From assembly GCA_035281425.1 (NCBI GenBank), contig DATEDX010000169.1, forward strand, positions 1 through 11,370: 11,370 nt of DNA, given 5' to 3'. The DNA comes from JAICND01 sp035281425. Its GTDB lineage: Bacteria; Actinomycetota; Acidimicrobiia; Spongiisociales; ZC4RG35. Each line of letters starts with the position of its first letter. Positions within the stretch are counted from its first letter, which is position 1. The notes under the pieces were generated by a model. The model did no database searches and was not told the DNA's origin. It saw nothing but the letters and a program-made list of their open reading frames with translations. Position numbers and translations under genes: made by a program. Below, piece by piece: positions 7,781 to 11,370 of the stretch.

Positions 7781-8637
7781 CGACCCATGATGGCGTCGAC
7801 GTCGGCGGCAGTAGGCAATGAAGGTTGGGCTCCCGGCCGGCTGGCGGCCAGCGCCCCGGCGGCACAGGCGCGAGTGAGGGCTGGTTCGAGGCCCATCCCC
7901 TCGAGGAGCGATACGGTGAATGCGCCCACGAAGGCATCCCCCGCCCCGACGGTGTCGACCACCTCCACCTGGGGTGGGGCAGCTTGAGCGACCGGCCGAC
8001 CCCGGCGGAAAGCCACCGCGCCGGCTCCGCCCATCGTCACCACCACCAGGCCGGGGACTGCCTCCAGCTGCTCGTGATAGAAGTCCCGCTCCACTTCGTT
8101 GACGATCAGCAAGTCGGCGCGGGTTAGCACCGCCGAGGGCAACGGCCGCGCCGGGGCGGCGTTTAGAGCAAAGAACCCGGTGCTGGTCCGCGCCGCTGCC
8201 TCCACCGTCTCCAACGGCACCTCCAACTGGCAGAGCACGGCCTCGTCGGGGGTGAGCTCCAGGACATCGGAAGTCAGGAGCCGATTGGCTCCCGGTGCCA
8301 CTCCAATCTGGTTTTCTCCCCGCTCCCCCACCATCACCAGCGCTACTCCGGTAGCAGCACCTTCAAATGACCAGCAGCGATCCAAGTTGACGCCGGCGGC
8401 GCGCAACAATTCCACGGCCGCCTCGGCGTGGGCGTCGTTGCCTACCGCCGCCACCAGGCTGACGTCGGCACCCATCCGGCGGGCGGCCAGGGCCTGATTG
8501 GCGCCCTTCCCCCCGGGATGGATCGCCAGCAAACCCTCGGTTACCGTCTCCCCTGCTACCGGCAACCGAGGAAGGCGGACGACGAAGTCGAGATTTACAG
8601 AACCCACCACCGTCAGCGCCGGCACGGCCGACGACAC
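7777..8637 (-). CDS. rbsK: Ribokinase (PfkB family)
   Basis: Phosphorylates D-ribose with ATP to ribose 5-phosphate in the cytosol. PfkB-family features are in order: VVGSVNLDFVVRLPRLPVAGETV (substrate-side N15 and D17), the PGGKGANQALAARRMGA signature (G42-N47), the TGVALVMV.. ENQI strand typical of ribokinase, LIVNEVE, and the C-terminal ATP/catalytic motif DTVGAGDAFVGAF with D234 as the expected base. At 286 aa it is a little shorter than the E. coli enzyme (309 aa). The start is a GTG at 8637-8635, well supported by AGGAAG (8650-8645) seven nt upstream; the next in-frame GTG is only three codons on. It is the first gene of a two- or three-gene minus-strand operon with the nucleoside hydrolase. 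Another PfkB sugar or nucleoside kinase is possible, but the neighbour argues for ribose. Confidence 0.92.
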   Translation of the reverse strand: MSSAVPALTVVGSVNLDFVVRLPRLPVAGETVTEGLLAIHPGGKGANQALAARRMGADVSLVAAVGNDAHAEAAVELLRAAGVNLDRCWSFEGAATGVALVMVGERGENQIGVAPGANRLLTSDVLELTPDEAVLCQLEVPLETVEAAARTSTGFFALNAAPARPLPSAVLTRADLLIVNEVERDFYHEQLEAVPGLVVVTMGGAGAVAFRRGRPVAQAAPPQVEVVDTVGAGDAFVGAFTVSLLEGMGLEPALTRACAAGALAASRPGAQPSLPTAADVDAIMGR

Positions 8638-8644
8638 TAGCTCG

Positions 8645-8650
8645 CTTCCT
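8645..8650 (-). promoter_or_regulatory. Shine-Dalgarno of rbsK
   Basis: AGGAAG on the minus strand, 7 nt before the GTG at 8637. It fixes the otherwise ambiguous GTG start. Its outer base is shared with the first base of the -10-like element of the divergent gene on the plus strand. Confidence 0.75.
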
Positions 8651-8655
8651 ACACT
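8650..8655 (+). promoter_or_regulatory. -10-like element for leaderless transcription of the YbaK-like gene
   Basis: TACACT ends 8 nt before the ATG at 8664, and no Shine-Dalgarno lies between them. This is the usual geometry of a leaderless actinobacterial promoter. The -35 position (about 8627-8632, inside the first codons of rbsK) has no good match. Confidence 0.5.
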
Positions 8656-8663
8656 CGGCGCCG

Positions 8664-9176
8664 ATGACCGCCCCCACCTCTAACGTCCAACCCGATCCTC
8701 GGGTAGTGGCCGCCCTGGAAGGTCTGGGGGCTGACTTTGAGATTCTGCCGTGCGAGCCCCATCTCGCCGACACCGCCGCCTTTTGCCAAGCCTACGGCAT
8801 ACCTCCCCACCAGTCAGCCAACACCATCGTGGTGGCCTCGCGCCGACCCACCGGCATAGCTGTGGCTTGTGTTCTTCTCGCCACCCATCGCCTGGACGTG
8901 AATGGAGAAGTGCGGCGCCGCCTCGGGGTGAAGAAGGCGTCGTTCGCTCCTCCCGACGAAACCGCAGAGTTGACGGGGATGGAAATGGGCGGGGTCACAC
9001 CCTTCGGTCTGCCGGCGGCGATGAAGGTATGGGTGGACGCGGCAGTGATGGACCCGGATTGGATCGTGTTGGGTGCCGGGACCCGGTCAGCCAAGATCAG
9101 GGTCGCTCCGGCGGTGCTGGTGGAGCTGTCGCAAGTCAGGGTGGTTGAGGATCTGGCCCGCCCCCTTGTCGGGTGA
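8664..9176 (+). CDS. YbaK/EbsC-fold aminoacyl-tRNA deacylase-like protein
   Basis: Proteins of this fold are free-standing editing enzymes that hydrolyse mischarged aminoacyl-tRNAs, or editing domains of prolyl-tRNA synthetase. The 170-residue protein has the expected layout: an N-terminal DPRVVAALEGLGADFEIL, HLADTAAFCQAYGIPPHQSANTIVV, RLDVNGEVRRRLGVKKASFAPPDETAELTGMEMGGVTPFGLP, then WVDAAVM, and near the C-terminus WIVLGAGTRSAKIRVAP. The position that normally carries the conserved catalytic lysine ('..AKTLV') here has N53 (SANTIVV). I believe an actinobacterial subgroup shares this, so it may not use the standard mechanism. The substrate is unknown. The start at 8664 is supported by the -10-like element 8 nt upstream. 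The 3' end overlaps the oppositely oriented SURF1 gene by 41 bp. Confidence 0.88.
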   Translation: MTAPTSNVQPDPRVVAALEGLGADFEILPCEPHLADTAAFCQAYGIPPHQSANTIVVASRRPTGIAVACVLLATHRLDVNGEVRRRLGVKKASFAPPDETAELTGMEMGGVTPFGLPAAMKVWVDAAVMDPDWIVLGAGTRSAKIRVAPAVLVELSQVRVVEDLARPLVG

Positions 9177-9888
9177 CTGACCTGGGTTTGGGTCGCGCCC
9201 GGCGGAGCAGGAATCCGTAGCCCACGACGCCGATCAGGGCGAAGGCAAACCACTGCCAGGCATAGATCAAATGCGGTCCGGGGTCGTTGAGATCGGGTGG
9301 GTGGAGAGGGGCGGGCAGTCCCTCCCCTCCCCCACTTTCATCCACCAGATACACCGGTTGAAGCCGCCAAGGAACGGCGGCTTGCATCTGGGCGATGTCG
9401 ACCGTACGGACCATATGAGGGTCACTGTCGTCGGCCGTGGAGGGCTGACTTAGTTCCAGCCAGCCCTCCACCAGTACTTCACCGGTTGGTGGCGATACCG
9501 GGCTCGGCACCTGGTCGAACTGGAGCGGCACCCAACCGCGGTTGACCAATAACGCCGTTCCCTCGTCGAGCAACAATGGGGTAACGACGTGAAATCCAGC
9601 TGCACCCTCGTGCACCTGGGATCGCACGAGGATCTCGTGTTGAGGTTGAAACTCTCCCCGGGCGAAGGCCCGGCGCAGCCGCAAGGAATCAACGTCGGCC
9701 GCCGCCCCGAGTACGAGCTCTTCCACCGGTCGAGCCTCAGCCTCGAAGCGGGAGGCCAGCACCTGGTTCTCGAGTTGACGCTCCTCGGCTCGACGCAGTT
9801 GCCAAAAGCCCAGGTTGACGAAGCCAACGCAGAGAACGACTACCAGCAGATGACCGAACCACCGCCGGAGGCCACCGCCCACCGTCAT
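9136..9888 (-). CDS. SURF1-family cytochrome oxidase assembly protein
   Basis: Membrane protein that helps assemble heme-copper (aa3-type) cytochrome c oxidase, probably in heme a delivery. The 250-residue product has the classical two-helix layout. An N-terminal transmembrane segment (about residues 10-28) ends in the family motif GFWQLRR. A periplasmic domain follows, with RSQVHEGAAGFHVVTPLLL and LLVNRGWVP. The C-terminal motif HLIYAWQWFAFA (from about residue 206) leads a second transmembrane segment. A basic tail ends the protein. The frame is open to 9990, but the extra residues are low-complexity Gly/Arg translated from another gene, so I start at ATG 9888. That ATG shares its A with the stop of the upstream short gene (TGATG), which suggests coupling. 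The gene implies aerobic respiration. No oxidase subunit genes are in the window. Confidence 0.92.
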   Translation of the reverse strand: MTVGGGLRRWFGHLLVVVLCVGFVNLGFWQLRRAEERQLENQVLASRFEAEARPVEELVLGAAADVDSLRLRRAFARGEFQPQHEILVRSQVHEGAAGFHVVTPLLLDEGTALLVNRGWVPLQFDQVPSPVSPPTGEVLVEGWLELSQPSTADDSDPHMVRTVDIAQMQAAVPWRLQPVYLVDESGGGEGLPAPLHPPDLNDPGPHLIYAWQWFAFALIGVVGYGFLLRRARPKPRSVTRQGGGPDPQPP

Positions 9889-10067
9889 CAGGCGGCTAAG
9901 TGGGGTTCTCCCTCTTCCTCCGCCAGCAGCCTCTCGGCCACCGCCTCCGCTTCGCCCTCTCCTCGCACCCCCTCGGGAAGTCGGAGCCACCGCTCGATGG
10001 TCTGGCTGGTCGGGTACCCACGACCGGTGAGGAGTCGAGCAAGATCATCAGTCCAGAACCAAGGCAT
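9888..10067 (-). CDS. Short hypothetical protein (59 aa) coupled to SURF1
   Basis: The ATG at 10067-10065 is preceded by AGGAGGTG (10079-10072), the best Shine-Dalgarno in the window, at a 4-6 nt spacing. The product starts MPWFWTDDLARLLTGRGYP, continues TSQTIERWLRLPEG, and ends in an acidic, probably helical, tail EAEAVAERLLAEEEGEPHLAA. It has no transmembrane segment, signal peptide or cysteines. The stop TGA 9890-9888 shares its last base with the SURF1 ATG. I do not recognise a family. The aromatic start and 'TIERWLRLPEG' stretch are slightly reminiscent of a small helical DNA- or protein-binding unit, but no function is claimed. Expression is well supported; co-translation with SURF1 suggests, but does not show, a link to oxidase assembly. 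Confidence 0.72.
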   Translation of the reverse strand: MPWFWTDDLARLLTGRGYPTSQTIERWLRLPEGVRGEGEAEAVAERLLAEEEGEPHLAA

Positions 10068-10071
10068 GTGA

Positions 10072-10079
10072 CACCTCCT
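10072..10079 (-). promoter_or_regulatory. Strong Shine-Dalgarno of the 59-aa gene
   Basis: AGGAGGTG on the minus strand, ending 4 nt before ATG 10067, almost fully complementary to the 16S 3' end. It is the main evidence that this small reading frame is real. Confidence 0.8.
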
Positions 10080-10100
10080 CCGCGGTCAGGGAACCAGGCG

Positions 10101-10106
10101 ATTGTA
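10101..10106 (-). promoter_or_regulatory. Possible -10 element for the 59-aa gene/SURF1 pair
   Basis: TACAAT on the minus strand, about 22 nt upstream of the Shine-Dalgarno in the 79-bp gap after the TPR gene. A TTGACA (10119-10114) is also present but only 7 bp from it, too close to act as its -35. An extended or -35-independent promoter, or read-through from the TPR gene, is possible. Confidence 0.35.
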
Positions 10107-10146
10107 CGGCTCGTGTCAAGGTCGAATTGGGCCTGCCCCCAAAGGA

Positions 10147-10869
10147 TCAGAGTTGAGCCCGCAACTCGTCGAGGCCGGCCATGGAAGCATCCTCCCGGGC
10201 CACTGCGTCAACCAAGCGTCGGGCCGCCTGATGGTCCCCGGCGGCCAGTGCCACCCGGGCCGCGACGAACCAGCGACGCACCTCAGGCTCGGTGGCGGGC
10301 GACACCAGCCGGCCCGGTTTGATCACCCTCCAGGCATCGGCGATCTTGCCCCGATCGAGCAGATGACTGGCATATACCACCGCGGCTTCCCGGGCGGTGT
10401 CGGGATGGCCGCCTAGTTCCTGAAATAGATTCCAAGTCTTGTCAACGTCGGCGGGACGCTTCAGCGCTCGGAGCGTGTCCATCTCCACCGGCATGTGGGT
10501 GGTCTCGCCGCTGATGCGGCGGAAGGCCCGCAGTTCTGCCAGCGCCTGATCCCAGCGCTCGCTGTAATAAGCGGCTAAGCCGAGCAATTCCCGGACAGTG
10601 GCGGCGCGGGGCGACAGCGCCTTGGCGGCGCTGAGACTTTCGATCGCCTGGCGATAACGCGCTTCGGCGAAGTGGCCGATTCCCTTCTCGAGGTGTCGCA
10701 GGGCCGCCTCCCGGCGATCCTTCGAAGTGGAGCGGGTGACCTCATCACGCACCCAGCGGGGCAAATCGCCGGCGGGCACCGAAGTAATCGTGCGCCGACC
10801 CGGCGGGCGGGAAGCCTTCTCCCCGGGCGGGCGCCGCGATCGAGGCCCTGGTGACTGGTTGCGGTTCAT
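10147..10869 (-). CDS. Tetratricopeptide-repeat-type protein of unknown role
   Basis: A 240-residue protein, ATG at 10869 with GAGG six nt upstream. Residues 1-35 are very basic and disordered-looking (RSRRPPGEKASRPPGRRT). From about residue 53 there are paired helices with TPR-like spacing: RREAALRHLEKGIGHFAEARYRQAIESLSAAKALSP, then VRELLGLAAYYSERWDQALAELRAFRRI. More helices follow to the end (WRVIKPG..., WFVAARVALAAGDHQAARRLVDAV). TPRs serve as protein-protein scaffolds, and the partner is unknown. No signal peptide or membrane segment is seen, so it is probably cytosolic. The frame is open upstream to 11070, but that stretch is the 5S rRNA gene and cannot be coding. The gene sits 37 bp after the rRNA operon hairpin on the same strand, so it may receive read-through from rrn. 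No strong promoter is visible in the gap. Confidence 0.85.
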   Translation of the reverse strand: MNRNQSPGPRSRRPPGEKASRPPGRRTITSVPAGDLPRWVRDEVTRSTSKDRREAALRHLEKGIGHFAEARYRQAIESLSAAKALSPRAATVRELLGLAAYYSERWDQALAELRAFRRISGETTHMPVEMDTLRALKRPADVDKTWNLFQELGGHPDTAREAAVVYASHLLDRGKIADAWRVIKPGRLVSPATEPEVRRWFVAARVALAAGDHQAARRLVDAVAREDASMAGLDELRAQL

Positions 10870-10906
10870 CTCCGTCCTCGATCTTGGCAGAAGTGGGTTC
10901 CAGACG

Positions 10907-10942
10907 CGGTCAGGGGTCAGCGTCTCCGCTGACCCCTGACCG
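10907..10942 (-). terminator. rRNA operon terminator-like hairpin (16-bp perfect stem, GAGA loop)
   Basis: The arms 10942-10927 and 10922-10907 are exact reverse complements over 16 bp (CGGTCAGGGGTCAGCG and its complement). The four-base loop reads GAGA on the minus strand, a GNRA tetraloop. It begins 8 nt after the 5S 3' end. No T-run follows, as in many actinobacterial terminators; only TTTT precedes it. Confidence 0.75.
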
Positions 10943-10950
10943 GCAAAACT

Positions 10951-11068
10951 GCCCGGCGGTGACCTACTCTCCCAGGGGGTTGCCCCCCAAGTACCATCGG
11001 CGCTGGCAGGTTTCACTTCCGTGTTCGGAATGGGAACGGGTGGTTCCCTGCCGCTATCTCCACCGGAC
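10951..11068 (-). rRNA. rrf: 5S ribosomal RNA
   Basis: The minus strand reads GTCCGGTGGAGATAGCGGC at the 5' end. It then contains the conserved loop sequence CCCATTCCGAACACGGAAG and the 3' part GGGAGAGTAGGTCACCGC. The ends GTCCGGTGG (11068-11060) and CCGCCGGGC (10959-10951) pair over 9 bp, including G-U pairs, as helix I. That sets the borders to within a nucleotide or two and gives about 118 nt, the usual length. It lies 61 bp downstream of the 23S end, in the normal 23S-5S order. Confidence 0.95.
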
Positions 11069-11077
11069 AAATCTGGC

Positions 11078-11095
11078 TGCTCGGCACCCCGAGCA
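11078..11095 (-). other. Stem-loop in the 23S-5S spacer
   Basis: TGCTCGG and CCGAGCA form a perfect 7-bp stem with a 4-nt loop in the short spacer, 9 nt before the 5S 5' end. It is probably part of rRNA precursor processing. No tRNA gene is present in the spacer. Confidence 0.55.
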
Positions 11096-11129
11096 CTCCA
11101 TAGCGAGCACGTTCATCCTGAATTCAATC

Positions 11130-11370
11130 CAAGCCCTCGGCCGATTAGTACCGGTCGGCTGAACGCATTACTGCGATTACACCTCCGGCCTATCAACCTG
11201 GTCGTCTGCCAGGGGCCTTACCGGGTTACCCCGTGGGAGATCTCATCTCAGGGTGGGTTTCGCACTTAGATGCCTTCAGCGCTTATCCCTTCCGTACATA
11301 GCAAACGAGCCGTGCTCTTGGCAGAACAACTCGCACACCAGCGGTACGTCCATCCCGGTCCTCTCGTACT
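11130..11370 (-). rRNA. rrl: 23S ribosomal RNA, 3' end (cut by the right window edge)
   Basis: The minus strand begins at the window edge exactly with AGTACGAGAGGACCGG, the universally conserved sarcin-ricin loop of 23S domain VI. It continues through TGTACGGAAGGGATAAGCGC and GTGCGAAACCCACC to CGGTACTAATCGGCCGAGG. About 240 nt of the 3' end are present. The 3' border near 11130 is set by comparison with known actinobacterial ends from memory and may be off by a few bases. The main body of 23S, and presumably 16S, lies to the right of the window. Confidence 0.95.

Noticed and set aside
9889..9990. Upstream start for SURF1
   Set aside because: The extension is Gly/Arg low complexity produced by reading the 59-aa gene in another frame. 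The transmembrane segment and motif fit a start at 9888.
10101..10119. TTGACA/TACAAT as a sigma-70 promoter
   Set aside because: The two hexamers are only 7 bp apart, far from the 16-18 bp needed. Only the TACAAT is kept as a possible -10.
10870..11070. N-terminal extension of the TPR protein
   Set aside because: This stretch is the 5S rRNA gene and its terminator hairpin. The ATG at 10869 has its own ribosome site.

Overview
The window looks like chromosomal DNA from a high-GC, aerobic actinobacterium. Three things point this way: a full-length 'large' (about 180 kDa) NAD-dependent glutamate dehydrogenase, a SURF1-type cytochrome oxidase assembly protein, and several genes that appear to be transcribed without a leader (a -10-like hexamer 8-9 nt before the start codon and no Shine-Dalgarno sequence). 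An uncultured member of the Acidimicrobiia is my best guess, but the lineage is inference and the 23S fragment would settle it.

Layout, left to right. Positions 1-355 (minus) hold the N-terminal part of an enterochelin-esterase-like protein that runs off the left edge. It diverges from galE (412-1422, plus), which is followed by the giant gdh (1484-6259, plus; GTG start). The 202-bp convergent gap 6260-6461 has no gene but carries two copies of a 41-bp palindromic element and then two copies of a 13-bp direct repeat. On the minus strand, rbsK (8637-7777), a nucleoside hydrolase (7780-6848; ATGA overlap with rbsK) and a small CCCH zinc-motif protein (6827-6462) run leftwards. The first two form a coherent nucleoside/ribose salvage pair. 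The third has its own -10-like element inside a palindrome.

A YbaK-fold deacylase gene (8664-9176, plus) diverges from rbsK with only 26 bp between the starts. Its 3' end overlaps the 3' end of the SURF1 gene (9888-9136, minus) by 41 bp. SURF1 is translationally coupled (TGATG) to a short unrecognised gene of 59 codons (10067-9888, minus) that has a near-perfect Shine-Dalgarno sequence. A TPR-type protein gene (10869-10147, minus) follows the end of an rRNA operon: partial 23S (11370 to about 11130), a short spacer, 5S (about 11068-10951) and a 16-bp perfect hairpin.

Most of the window is ordinary housekeeping DNA. The parts that ordinary annotation does not explain are the paired palindromes and direct repeats after gdh, the related GTTACGT motif in the promoter of the zinc-motif gene, and the 59-codon gene coupled to SURF1. 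I see no phage, CRISPR, insertion sequence or defence system.
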